A stretch of DNA of 64,000 bases from Dechloromonas denitrificans (GTDB lineage: Bacteria; Pseudomonadota; Gammaproteobacteria; Burkholderiales; Rhodocyclaceae), in contig NZ_CP075187.1 of the NCBI RefSeq assembly GCF_020510665.1, forward strand, positions 1,570,501 to 1,634,500, read 5' to 3'. The number at the start of each line of letters is the position of its first letter. Positions within the stretch are counted from its first letter, which is position 1. The translations under genes and the position numbers were made by a program. The notes beneath the pieces are model-generated. The model did not search any database. It had not been told where the DNA came from and saw only the letters and a program-made list of their open reading frames with translations. Of the stretch, positions 16,238-29,455 are shown piece after piece.

Positions 16238-18016
16238 ATGCAGAATCCAGAAGCTCAAACCCCGATCAACAGAGAAACGAGACTGCCCATGGCACAGGGA
16301 TCGAACAGTAACGATGCGTTTTTTGGCTCCGCAATGCAGTTCATGCAGGCCGGGCAGAACATGACGCAGCAGTTCATGGATTATCTCGGCAAGGCAGGCA
16401 ATCCGGCGGCAGCAGTTCCTCCCGCCGTTGATCCCCAGGCGCTGACGGCATTGCAGAAGCAGTTCATGGATCAGCAGATGTCGTTGTGGCAGTCGGTGCT
16501 GACCAGGCAGCAAGGGCAGGGGGAGTCGTTCAAGGTTTCCCCGGAACCCGGCGATCGTCGTTTTTCTGCGCCGGAGTGGCGTGATAGCCCGATTTATGAC
16601 TACCTGCACCAGGCTTACCTGCTCAATACCCAATACCTGAAGGAATTGGTTGAGGTTATCCCGGCTGAAGATACCAAGGCAAAGAATCGCATGCGCTTTC
16701 TGGCGCGTCAGGTAGCCGATGCAATGGCACCTTCGAATTTTGCTGCAACCAATCCAGAATTCATTCAGCGCGCGCTCGATACCAAAGGGCAGAGCATTAC
16801 CGACGGCATCAATAATCTGATCAAGGATTTTGAAAAAGGCCGTATCTCGATGACCGACGAGTCGGTTTTTGAGGTGGGCGGCAATATCGCCAATACCGAA
16901 GGTGCGGTGGTCTTTGAAAATGAATTGATGCAGTTGATTCAATACACGCCGCTGACACCAAAAGTGGGAACGCGTCCGCTGCTGGTTGTTCCGCCGTGCA
17001 TCAACAAGTTCTACATCATGGACCTGCAGCCGGAGAATTCGCTGATCCGCTTCATGGTCGAGCAGGGTAATACCGTATTCCTCGTTTCCTGGCGCAATCC
17101 TCAGGAGGATCATGGTCATTTGACTTGGGATGACTACCTCGAGCATGGCCCGATTGCGGCCTTGCATGTCGTTCAGGATATCTGCAAGGTCAAGCAGGCC
17201 AATGCGCTGGGGTTCTGCGTCGGCGGCACTATTCTGACTTCGGCGCTTGGTGTCCTGAAGGCGCGCGGCGAAGATATCGTTGCTTCCTTGACCCTGCTGA
17301 CCACCTTGCTCGACTTCAGCGATACCGGTGAAATCGGCCTGTTCATCGATGAGCAGGGCCTGGCTGCCCGTGAGGCATCGATTGGCCAGGGAGGGCTGTT
17401 GCCGGCGCGTGATCTGGCTAATACCTTCTCTTTCCTGCGAGCCAATGATCTGGTCTGGAATTATGTGACCGGCAATTACCTCAAGGGTCAGAAGCCACAG
17501 GCATTCGACCTGCTTTACTGGAATTCCGATTCGACCAACCTGCCAGGCCCGTTCGCCTGTTGGTACATGCGCAATCTGTACAACGACAACAGTCTGCGTG
17601 TTGCCGGCAAGCTTGAAATGTGCGGCACCAAGCTCGATCTGGGTACGCTGGACATGCCGGTTTATCTGCTCGCTACGCGTGAAGACCACATTGTTCCCTG
17701 GCAGTCGGCTTATCAGAGTACCCGGATTCTCGGCGGTAAAATCCGTTTTGTACTTGGCGCTTCCGGGCATATCGCCGGCGTGATCAATCCGGCCAGCAAG
17801 AACAAGCGCAGCTACTGGACCAACGATGATGTCAAATCGGATGCTGAAGGGTGGTTGACCGCAGCAGCCGAGCAAAAGGGAAGCTGGTGGAATGACTGGG
17901 CTGCCTGGCTCAAGCCGCTGGCTGGCGATCTTCGTGCGCCGCGCAAACCGGGAAATACAAAGTACAAGCCGATCGAGCCGGCACCGGGTCGCTACGTCAA
18001 GGAACGCGCTGTTTAA
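16238..18016 (+). CDS. phaC: class I polyhydroxyalkanoate synthase
   Basis: A 592-residue class I PHA synthase that polymerises (R)-3-hydroxyacyl-CoA into storage polyester on granule surfaces. The lipase-like box is GFCVGG with nucleophile C327; the other triad members are D483 (REDHIVPW) and H511 (GASGHIAG). The tryptophan-rich C-terminus is as in class I enzymes. Two starts are possible: ATG at 16238 or ATG at 16289 (MAQGSNSNDAFF). A TTGACA at 16218-16223 with CAGAAT 17 bases on would place transcription start after 16238 and would favour the shorter form. It is followed by two phaB genes; no phaA lies in the window. Confidence 0.96.
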   Translation: MQNPEAQTPINRETRLPMAQGSNSNDAFFGSAMQFMQAGQNMTQQFMDYLGKAGNPAAAVPPAVDPQALTALQKQFMDQQMSLWQSVLTRQQGQGESFKVSPEPGDRRFSAPEWRDSPIYDYLHQAYLLNTQYLKELVEVIPAEDTKAKNRMRFLARQVADAMAPSNFAATNPEFIQRALDTKGQSITDGINNLIKDFEKGRISMTDESVFEVGGNIANTEGAVVFENELMQLIQYTPLTPKVGTRPLLVVPPCINKFYIMDLQPENSLIRFMVEQGNTVFLVSWRNPQEDHGHLTWDDYLEHGPIAALHVVQDICKVKQANALGFCVGGTILTSALGVLKARGEDIVASLTLLTTLLDFSDTGEIGLFIDEQGLAAREASIGQGGLLPARDLANTFSFLRANDLVWNYVTGNYLKGQKPQAFDLLYWNSDSTNLPGPFACWYMRNLYNDNSLRVAGKLEMCGTKLDLGTLDMPVYLLATREDHIVPWQSAYQSTRILGGKIRFVLGASGHIAGVINPASKNKRSYWTNDDVKSDAEGWLTAAAEQKGSWWNDWAAWLKPLAGDLRAPRKPGNTKYKPIEPAPGRYVKERAV

Positions 18017-18040
18017 GTCTTCTGGAGGAGGGTAAAAACA

Positions 18041-18781
18041 ATGTCGAGAGTTGCACTGGTTACGGGTGGTATGGGTGGCTTGGGGGAAGCGGTCTGCATC
18101 AAGCTTGCGGCGCTGGGCTACAAGGTGGTGACAACGTATTCGCCGGGCAATACCAAGGTGGATGACTGGCTCAAGTCGATGAACAGCATGGGTTATGGTT
18201 TCAAGGCATATCCGTGCGATGTCACCGATTTCGATTCGGCGCGTGCCTGCGTCGAGATCGTCACCGCAGAGGTCGGGCCGGTCGATGTTCTGGTCAATAA
18301 CGCAGGCATCACCCGCGACATGACCTTCAAGAAAATGACCAAAGGAGACTGGGATGCCGTCATGCACACCAATCTCGATTCAGTCTTCAATATGACCAAG
18401 CAGGTCATGGATGGCATGCTGGAGCGCAAGTGGGGCCGCGTCATCAATGTCTCTTCGGTCAATGGCCAGAAAGGTGCTTTCGGGCAGACCAATTATTCTG
18501 CGGCCAAAGCCGGGATGCATGGTTTTACCAAGGCTCTGGCGCTGGAAGTGGCCAAGCAGGGTGTCACGGTCAACACCATCTCGCCGGGCTATATCGGCAC
18601 CAAAATGGTGACGGCTATCCCGCAGGAAATTCTGGATTCAAAAATTCTTCCGCAGATTCCGGTCAATCGACTGGGCAAGCCGGAAGAAATCGCCGGCCTG
18701 GTGGCTTACCTGTCTTCCGATGAGGCAGCGTTCGTGACCGGTGCCAATATTTCCATTAACGGCGGCCAGCACATGTTCTGA
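18041..18781 (+). CDS. phaB: acetoacetyl-CoA reductase, first copy
   Basis: A 246-residue short-chain dehydrogenase giving (R)-3-hydroxybutyryl-CoA from acetoacetyl-CoA with NADPH, the monomer supply for PhaC. The Rossmann glycine motif TGGMGGLG is at about 8-15, the NNAGI block near 85, and the catalytic Ser with YSAAK (Tyr, Lys) near 138-155. A strong GGAGGAGG ribosome binding site lies ahead of the ATG. It sits 24 bases after phaC. The protein is close to, but clearly distinct from, the second copy that follows 44 bases later. Confidence 0.92.
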   Translation: MSRVALVTGGMGGLGEAVCIKLAALGYKVVTTYSPGNTKVDDWLKSMNSMGYGFKAYPCDVTDFDSARACVEIVTAEVGPVDVLVNNAGITRDMTFKKMTKGDWDAVMHTNLDSVFNMTKQVMDGMLERKWGRVINVSSVNGQKGAFGQTNYSAAKAGMHGFTKALALEVAKQGVTVNTISPGYIGTKMVTAIPQEILDSKILPQIPVNRLGKPEEIAGLVAYLSSDEAAFVTGANISINGGQHMF

Positions 18782-18825
18782 CCGGTGTTTTTTTTAGCAG
18801 TATCAACAATAAGGAAGGAAAGACT

Positions 18826-19569
18826 ATGACGCAACGTGTTGCTCTCGTTACCGGCGCTATGGGCGGTCTGGGTACCGCAATTTGCCAGGAACTGGCCAAG
18901 GCTGGTCACAAGGTGGTTGCCTCTTATCACCCACAGTTCGACAACAAGGAAGAATGGCTGAAGGAAATGGCTGCTGCCGGTTTCAGCGATTTCGTCTGTG
19001 TTCCGGGCGACGTTTCTTCGCTCGAAGATTGTCAAAAAATGGTTGCCGAAGCCGAAGCCGCTCTCGGTCAGGTCGACATCCTGGTGAACAATGCCGGTAT
19101 CACCCGTGACCGCATGTTTGCCAAGCTGGAAAAGGATGGCTGGGATGCTGTTATCGCCACCAACCTGACCTCGCTGTTCAACATGACCAAGCAAGTCTCT
19201 GCCAAGATGGCCGAGCGTGGCTGGGGTCGTATTATCAACATCTCCTCCGTCAACGGCGTCAAGGGGCAGGCTGGCCAGACCAACTACTCCGCTGCCAAGG
19301 CTGGTGTGATCGGCTTCACCAAGGCACTGGCTGCCGAACTGGCCGCCAAGGGCGTGACCGTTAACGCCATCTGCCCGGGCTACGTTGCTACCAAGATGGT
19401 CATGGCCATCAAGCCGGAAGTTCTGCAGACCATCGTTGACTCCGTCCCGATGAAGCGTCTGGCCAAGCCGGAAGAAATCGGTGGCGCCTGTGCTTACCTG
19501 GCTTCTGACATTGCTGCCTTCATGACCGGCGCAACGATGAACATCAACGGTGGCTTGTACTACCAGTAA
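18826..19569 (+). CDS. phaB: acetoacetyl-CoA reductase, second copy
   Basis: A 247-residue paralogue of the preceding phaB with the same SDR motifs: TGAMGGLG, NNAGITRD, NISSVNG, YSAAK. Codon choice is much more biased (GCT, AAG, ACC, CTG and GTT favoured) than in the first copy, as in highly expressed genes such as rpsB and tsf in this window, so this is probably the major reductase. It has a good AAGGAAGG ribosome binding site. It ends 57 bases before a strong intrinsic terminator, closing the phaC-phaB-phaB unit. Confidence 0.92.
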   Translation: MTQRVALVTGAMGGLGTAICQELAKAGHKVVASYHPQFDNKEEWLKEMAAAGFSDFVCVPGDVSSLEDCQKMVAEAEAALGQVDILVNNAGITRDRMFAKLEKDGWDAVIATNLTSLFNMTKQVSAKMAERGWGRIINISSVNGVKGQAGQTNYSAAKAGVIGFTKALAAELAAKGVTVNAICPGYVATKMVMAIKPEVLQTIVDSVPMKRLAKPEEIGGACAYLASDIAAFMTGATMNINGGLYYQ

Positions 19570-19626
19570 TCCGTAACATGTGTCGCGAAAGTCCATAAAG
19601 ATCGGGGCTTTCTGCACTGCATCACG

Positions 19627-19655
19627 AACGGGCGCCTGCGGGCGCCTGTTTTTTT
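19627..19655 (+). terminator. intrinsic terminator of the phaCBB unit
   Basis: A 10-bp stem with one G-T wobble (AACGGGCGCC with GGCGCCTGTT), loop TGCG, followed by a run of seven T residues that overlaps the end of the right arm. It lies 57 bases after the second phaB stop and directly before the phaR promoter. Confidence 0.85.
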
Positions 19656-19658
19656 GGC

Positions 19659-19664
19659 TATAAT
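19659..19664 (+). promoter_or_regulatory. candidate -10 element of phaR
   Basis: A perfect TATAAT directly after the terminator and 36 bases before the phaR ATG. The -35 region would fall inside the terminator stem and is not a good match, so strength is uncertain. Confidence 0.45.
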
Positions 19665-19700
19665 GTTGCACTGCACATAAAATTTCTCAAGGATCGCTGC

Positions 19701-20252
19701 ATGACCGAACCGGTACGCCTGATCAAGAAATACCCCAATCGTCGTCTGTACGATACCAAGACAAGCGCCTACATCACCCTGGGTGACGTCAAGGATCTGG
19801 TCCTGAAGTTCGAGGTTTTCAAGGTTCTGGATGCCAAGAGTTCTGAAGATCTGACCCGCAGCATTCTGCTCCAAATTATTCTTGAAGAAGAGACCGGTGG
19901 CATGCCGATGTTCTCGAGCGAGTTGCTTTCCGGCTTCATTCGTTTCTATGGCAGCGCAATGCAGGGTATGTTGGGTAAATACCTTGAAAACAACATGAAG
20001 ACTTTTGTTGATTTTCAGTCCAAGCTGCAGGAGCAAACGGGCGGCATGTATGCCGGCAGTGACAACGCTCACATGCAGGCCGATTTCTGGGCGCAGTTCC
20101 TGAACTTTCAGCAACCTGCCATGCAGAGCATGATGACTGCCTATATGGATCAGTCAAAGAAAATGTTCCAGTCGATGCAGGATCAGCTGCAGAGCCAGAC
20201 GCGCAACATGTTTACCGGCTTTCAATACACGCCGGAAAAAGAAGAGAAGTAA
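19701..20252 (+). CDS. phaR: PHA synthesis repressor PhaR
   Basis: A 183-residue regulator with the N-terminal PHB/PHA accumulation DNA-binding domain (KKYPNRRLYDT and YITLGDVKDLV, residues ~9-35) and a second PHB-accumulation-type region around 60-110. The C-terminal half is rich in Met and Gln (MQSMMTAYMDQSKKMF), suited to binding polymer. In other bacteria PhaR represses phasin and its own gene and lets go when it binds nascent PHA. It has its own TATAAT upstream. AAGGA is the ribosome binding site. No phasin gene is seen nearby. Confidence 0.93.
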   Translation: MTEPVRLIKKYPNRRLYDTKTSAYITLGDVKDLVLKFEVFKVLDAKSSEDLTRSILLQIILEEETGGMPMFSSELLSGFIRFYGSAMQGMLGKYLENNMKTFVDFQSKLQEQTGGMYAGSDNAHMQADFWAQFLNFQQPAMQSMMTAYMDQSKKMFQSMQDQLQSQTRNMFTGFQYTPEKEEK

Positions 20253-20282
20253 AGCGAATTTTGCCCTTGCTCGTTGCCAACT

Positions 20283-20756
20283 CTAGTAGGGTTGGCGGCA
20301 GGGGTGTTCAAACCAGCGCACCAGTGGAAGATTCCCATTGGGTAGCGAATGGTGTTCCATTCTGATCTGGCGTGCAGCCAGCGGCAGGTTCAACTCTGCG
20401 TAGAGTTCGGCGTCACAGAAACCGATGGCTGCCGCATCGCAGCGCGGATTGGCAAAAACGATCCGACTGATTTTGGCCCAGTAAGCGGCTGACAGACACA
20501 TGGGGCAGGGTTCGCTCGAGGCATACAGCGTTGCTTCCGGCAGATGAAAATGTCCTGTCGCGGCACAGGCTGAGCGGATGGCAAGAATCTCGGCATGCGC
20601 GGTTGGGTCATGGCTGGGAACAACAAGGTTCGATCCTTCACCGATTATTTTCCCGTTGCACACGACGACGGCGCCAAATGGGCCGCCATGGCAGGTTTCA
20701 ACGTTATGCATGGCAAGCTCGACTGCACGAGTCAGGAATAAACGATCGTGATCCAT
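20283..20756 (-). CDS. guaD: nucleoside/guanine deaminase family protein
   Basis: A 157-residue zinc-dependent deaminase of the CDA superfamily, most like the small bacterial guanine deaminase GuaD (guanine to xanthine). The motifs are HAEI (H54 zinc ligand, E56 proton shuttle) and EPCPMC (C84 and C87 ligands). GGPFGAVVV near 24-32 and the late FCDAELY are also GuaD-like. A tRNA adenosine deaminase (TadA) or another base deaminase is the alternative. The start at 20756 follows AAAGGAGG, an excellent ribosome binding site; a longer frame upstream has none. It is divergent from smc. Confidence 0.8.
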   Translation of the reverse strand: MDHDRLFLTRAVELAMHNVETCHGGPFGAVVVCNGKIIGEGSNLVVPSHDPTAHAEILAIRSACAATGHFHLPEATLYASSEPCPMCLSAAYWAKISRIVFANPRCDAAAIGFCDAELYAELNLPLAARQIRMEHHSLPNGNLPLVRWFEHPCRQPY

Positions 20757-20819
20757 GTGCGGGTCCTCCTTTGCATGCCTGTACGATTGCCGTTCATGCC
20801 GAAGTAATCGACCAAAGTA

Positions 20820-20840
20820 GGTCGGTGATATTATACGACC
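20820..20840. promoter_or_regulatory. dyad with -10-like core between guaD and smc
   Basis: GGTCG and CGACC form a 5-bp inverted repeat 11 bases apart. The spacer contains TATTAT on the plus strand (20829-20834) and a perfect TATAAT on the minus strand (20835-20830). It lies in the middle of the 139-base divergent gap. It may be the core of overlapping promoters for guaD and smc with an operator; -35 matches are poor on both strands. Confidence 0.35.
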
Positions 20841-20895
20841 CCCGTCACGGCGCGGGATGTCGCCAGTGGCGGCGCCTGCCTGCCGGATCATTTAC

Positions 20896-23800
20896 ATGCG
20901 ACTGACCAAGCTCAAACTCGCCGGCTTCAAATCTTTCGTCGACCCCACCGCTGTTTCCCTTCCCGGGCAACTGGTCGGTGTTGTCGGGCCGAATGGCTGC
21001 GGCAAATCCAACATCATGGATGCCGTGCGCTGGGTGCTGGGCGAATCCAAGGCATCCGAACTGCGTGGCGAGTCGATGATGGACGTCATTTTCAATGGCT
21101 CATCCAATCGCAAGCCGGTATCGCGTGCCTCCGTCGAACTTATTTTTGAAAACCTGCTCGGTCGCGCCCTGGGGCAGTGGTCGCAGTATGCCGAGTTGTC
21201 GGTCAAGCGCACGCTGACCCGCCAGGGACAGTCGGATTACTTCATCAATAACCTGAAAGTCCGGCGCAAGGATATTACCGACCTGTTTCTCGGTACCGGC
21301 TTGGGGCCGCGTGCTTACGCCATCATCGGGCAGGGCATGATTTCGCGCATCATCGAAGCGCGACCGGATGATCTGCGGGTTTTTCTTGAAGAAGCGGCAG
21401 GTGTTACCCGCTACAAGGAGCGCCGCAAGGAAACGCAGGGTCGCCTGGAAGATACGCGTGAAAATCTGACGCGCGTCGAGGACATTCGTCTCGAACTCGG
21501 CAACCAGATGGAAAAGCTTGAAGCTCAAGCCGAGGTTGCCCGGCGCTATCACGCCTTGAACGAACAACTGGTCCAGCGCCAGCAGATTCTTTGGCTGTTG
21601 CGCAAACGCGAGGCCGAAGCTGAGCGCCAGCGCGTTGCCCTTGAGGTTGAGCGGGCGGTCACTGAGCTTGAAGCACAGAGTGCTGCCTTGCGTGAAACGG
21701 AAGCACGGGCCGAAGAAATGCGCGAGGCACATTTCGCTGCCGGTGATGCCCTGCATCAGGCGCAAAGCGAAATGTACGCGGCCAATGCCGAAGTGGCGCG
21801 GCTGGAGGCCGAGATTCGTCATCGCCGTGAATCGCAACGTCAGCTTGAGTCGCGTCTCGCCCAACTGGAGGGTGAGTTGGCTCACTGGAGCGAGATGGCC
21901 GAAAAGCTGGCGGCCGATCGTCTGCATTGGGAAGAGTCGCAGGAAATGGCGAAGATGCGCGTCGAGGAGGCTGAAGAGCGGCTCGACCAGCAAATGAACA
22001 TTGCCCCGCAGGTCGAGGAAAGCCATGCCCAGGCGCTCGAGGAACTGCAGCGTCTGAAAGCCCGCACAACCAACGGCGAGCAGCGACTGGAGGTCGAACT
22101 GACCAACAAGACGCATGCCCAGCGTGCCTTGCAAGCCATAATCCAGCGCCGTGAACGCTTGCGCGAGGAGGGCGGTGGGGCTGATGCGCCGGATGCGATG
22201 GACCTGGCCGAGAAGGAAGAAGAACTCGCCATGCTGCGCGAGGAACTGGCGGGCGATCAAGACCATTTGCAGCAACTGCAGCAGGAATTGCCGCAACTCG
22301 AAACCAGCCGCAAGCAGGTGCAGGCTGACTTGCAGCTCATCGAACGCGAACTGGCTGCCGGACAGGCGCGGCGCTCGGCGCTTGAGCAAATGCAGGCGCG
22401 CACTCAGCAAAGCGGCAAACTGCCCGAATGGCTGCGCCGGCACGGGCTGGAAAGTGCGGCACCGCTCTGGCAGCAAATTCATGTCGACGCAGGTTGGGAG
22501 TCAGCTGTCGAAGCGGTGTTGCGCGAACGCCTCAGTGCCATCGCCTGCGATGATCCGGCCAAGCTTGAAGAATGGCTGCATGATCGGCCGGATGCGCGAT
22601 TGAGCGTTGTGCTGTCGGGGGGCATTTCGGCCGAAAACGATACGTCGACCGCAGCAACGCTGGCCGGGCGGATACGGACGGATAATCCGGCACTGCAGGG
22701 TGTTCTGGCCGAGTGGCTGGGCAATGTCCTGACGGCCGAAGGGCTGGATGCCGCGCTGGCCATGCGCCAGACGCTGGCGGCGAACGCCGTTGTTGTAACG
22801 CGGAGCGGCGATCTGCTGACACGCTCCAGCCTGACCTTTTTTGCACCGGACAAGGGCGAACACGGCTTGCTTGAGCGTCAGCGCGAAATCGAAACGCTGG
22901 CTGAAGGCATCGCCGCCTTCGAGGAAAAGTCCGAAAGCATCCGCGAACAGTTGCAGATGCTCGACGAACAGCTTGACGACAAACGTGAGGAAATGACCGA
23001 AACCCGGCATTACATCACTGACCGTCAGCAGCGCATTCACACCGTTCAACTCGATGTGCTCAAGCTGAGTCAGGCGATTGACCGCTACCGCGAGCAAAAA
23101 GAGCGCTTGCAGGAACAACTGGCCGAACTCGCCGAGGAAGAAGAAACCGAGCGCGAACGAGACATGGCGGCCGAGGAAAAAATCGCCGAAGTACGCGACG
23201 GCCTGGGGCGGATTCGCGTGCTGGTCGCTGGCGCCCAGTCCCGTTTGGATGAAGCCGAGCGGGCGGTACGCGCCGAGCGTGAGCGCAATTCCGATTTCGA
23301 CCGGGCCTTGCGCGAGGCTCAGTATTCGCTGCGTGAGTGCGACAGCAAGCTGCAGGATGTGTTCGTCCAGCAAGCCACCGCCCAACGTGAGTTGAACCGC
23401 ATCGAAAAGGATCGCAGCCAGTGCGCCGAGCAGGTTGAAGCGGCGCCGCCGGATGTCATGGAAGACAACCTCCAGGCGGCGCTTGAGTTGCGCCAGGAAA
23501 AGGAAAAGGCCCTGGCCGACCAGCGTGATGCGCTGGAAGCGGCCACCAATGCCTTGCGCGCTCTCGAAGAGCAGCGTCTGAAAATCGAGCAGGGTCTGGA
23601 GCCTTTACGGGTCAGGATCGGCGACTTGAAACTCAAGGAGCAGGCAGCGGCACTGAACACCGAGCAATACGCCCAGCAATTGCTTGAGGCCGGGGCTGAC
23701 GAAGCTGCCTTGCTGCCCGAACTGGGCAATGCCCGGCCGGCCAGCCTGCAGGGCGAAATTACCCGCCTTGGCAACGCCATCACCGAGCTTGGCGCGGTCA

Positions 23801-24405
23801 ACCTCGCTGCCTTGCAGGAATTGGAAACGGCGACCGAGCGCAAGGGCTATCTCGATGCCCAGTCGGCCGACCTGACCGAAGCCATGGAAACGCTGGAAAA
23901 CGCCATTCGCCGAATCGACCGTGAAACCCGCGATTTGCTGAAATCGACCTTTGACACGGTCAACGGCCATTTTGGCCAGCTTTTCCCCGAATTGTTCGGT
24001 GGCGGTCGGGCCGAATTGGTGATGACCGGCGACGAAATTCTCGATTCCGGCGTGCAGGTCATTGCCCAGCCGCCGGGCAAGAAAAATTCGACCATCCATT
24101 TGCTGTCCGGCGGAGAGAAGGCGCTGACCGCCATTGCGCTGGTTTTTTCGATGTTCCAGTTGAATCCGGCGCCATTCTGTCTGCTCGACGAAGTCGATGC
24201 GCCGCTGGATGATTCCAACACCGAGCGTTTTTGCGGCATGGTGAAGAAAATGTCAGCCAATACGCAGTTCTTATTTATTTCCCATAATAAAATCGCCATG
24301 GAAATGGCCGAGCAACTGGTCGGCGTTACGATGCAGGAGTCCGGCGTTTCCCGTGTGGTGGAAGTCGATATTGAGGAAGCCTTGAAAATGAGGGATGCGG
24401 CTTAA
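20896..24405 (+). CDS. smc: chromosome segregation ATPase SMC
   Basis: A 1169-residue SMC protein that, with ScpA and ScpB, compacts and separates chromosomes. Walker A GPNGCGKS is at 31-38. A long coiled coil (~170-480 and ~650-990) flanks a hinge near 500-620. The C-terminal ABC signature LLSGGEKALTA and Walker B CLLDEVDAPLDD complete the ATPase. The ATG at 20896 gives the family N-terminus MRLTKLKLAGFKSF; the upstream in-frame ATG at 20857 adds an unrelated stretch. It is followed without a gap by zipA and then ligA, a common betaproteobacterial order. scpA and scpB are not in the window. Confidence 0.97.
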   Translation: MRLTKLKLAGFKSFVDPTAVSLPGQLVGVVGPNGCGKSNIMDAVRWVLGESKASELRGESMMDVIFNGSSNRKPVSRASVELIFENLLGRALGQWSQYAELSVKRTLTRQGQSDYFINNLKVRRKDITDLFLGTGLGPRAYAIIGQGMISRIIEARPDDLRVFLEEAAGVTRYKERRKETQGRLEDTRENLTRVEDIRLELGNQMEKLEAQAEVARRYHALNEQLVQRQQILWLLRKREAEAERQRVALEVERAVTELEAQSAALRETEARAEEMREAHFAAGDALHQAQSEMYAANAEVARLEAEIRHRRESQRQLESRLAQLEGELAHWSEMAEKLAADRLHWEESQEMAKMRVEEAEERLDQQMNIAPQVEESHAQALEELQRLKARTTNGEQRLEVELTNKTHAQRALQAIIQRRERLREEGGGADAPDAMDLAEKEEELAMLREELAGDQDHLQQLQQELPQLETSRKQVQADLQLIERELAAGQARRSALEQMQARTQQSGKLPEWLRRHGLESAAPLWQQIHVDAGWESAVEAVLRERLSAIACDDPAKLEEWLHDRPDARLSVVLSGGISAENDTSTAATLAGRIRTDNPALQGVLAEWLGNVLTAEGLDAALAMRQTLAANAVVVTRSGDLLTRSSLTFFAPDKGEHGLLERQREIETLAEGIAAFEEKSESIREQLQMLDEQLDDKREEMTETRHYITDRQQRIHTVQLDVLKLSQAIDRYREQKERLQEQLAELAEEEETERERDMAAEEKIAEVRDGLGRIRVLVAGAQSRLDEAERAVRAERERNSDFDRALREAQYSLRECDSKLQDVFVQQATAQRELNRIEKDRSQCAEQVEAAPPDVMEDNLQAALELRQEKEKALADQRDALEAATNALRALEEQRLKIEQGLEPLRVRIGDLKLKEQAAALNTEQYAQQLLEAGADEAALLPELGNARPASLQGEITRLGNAITELGAVNLAALQELETATERKGYLDAQSADLTEAMETLENAIRRIDRETRDLLKSTFDTVNGHFGQLFPELFGGGRAELVMTGDEILDSGVQVIAQPPGKKNSTIHLLSGGEKALTAIALVFSMFQLNPAPFCLLDEVDAPLDDSNTERFCGMVKKMSANTQFLFISHNKIAMEMAEQLVGVTMQESGVSRVVEVDIEEALKMRDAA

Positions 24406-28909
<4,504 letters not shown>

Positions 28910-29455
28910 ATGGAGCCGAACAAAGCCCGTGCACTGCTCGCCAATGCCGAACTGATTCATTCCGAAGCGGCAATTCAAGGCGCGCTGGTCGAGGTGGCCG
29001 GTGCCATTCGCCAGCGTTTGTCCGAGAAAAATCCGCTGGTACTCTGCGTGATGACCGGTGGCGTGATCTTTTGCGGTCAACTGCTGCCCAAGCTCGATTT
29101 TCCGCTCGATTTCGACTACCTCCACGCGACGCGCTACGGCCCGGAAACGCAGGGCGGCAAGATTTCCTGGCGCATGGCCCCGTGGACCTCGGTCAAGGGC
29201 CGCTCGGTGCTGGTGATCGATGACATTCTCGATGAAGGCGTGACGCTTGCCGCTGTCAAGGAAAGCCTGATGCGTCTCGGTGCGGCCGAAGTCATGCTGG
29301 CGGTATTTGCCGACAAGGAAAACGGCAAGCAGAAACCCATTTCAGCCGATTTTGTCGGGTTGACCGTGCCGGATCGCTTTGTCTTTGGCTACGGCATGGA
29401 TGTCGATGGTGCCTGGCGCAATCTGCCGGCGATTTACGCCATGAAGGACGACTGA
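28910..29455 (+). CDS. hpt: hypoxanthine-guanine phosphoribosyltransferase
   Basis: A 181-residue type I phosphoribosyltransferase that converts hypoxanthine or guanine with PRPP to IMP or GMP. The PRPP loop is VLVIDDILDEGVT at 100-112, and LCVMTGGVIFCGQL around 45-58 is the conserved second strand. The C-terminal FVGLTVPDRFVFGYGMD is typical of HPRT. It lies two genes before the thioinosine phosphorylase, whose product hypoxanthine would be its substrate. Its stop overlaps the start of the methyltransferase gene by one base. Confidence 0.9.
   Translation: MEPNKARALLANAELIHSEAAIQGALVEVAGAIRQRLSEKNPLVLCVMTGGVIFCGQLLPKLDFPLDFDYLHATRYGPETQGGKISWRMAPWTSVKGRSVLVIDDILDEGVTLAAVKESLMRLGAAEVMLAVFADKENGKQKPISADFVGLTVPDRFVFGYGMDVDGAWRNLPAIYAMKDD

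Noticed and set aside
16211..18367. A 718-codon open frame on the minus strand, antisense to phaC and the first phaB
   Set aside because: It mirrors a well-supported gene; its translation has no domain-like pattern and its length follows from codon bias on the coding strand.
18782..18825. The run of eight T residues between the two phaB genes as a terminator
   Set aside because: No stable stem precedes it, and the second phaB needs readthrough or its own promoter, which I could not find.
21100..22482. A 460-codon open frame antisense to smc
   Set aside because: smc is complete with Walker and signature motifs; the antisense frame is a by-product of coiled-coil codon use.
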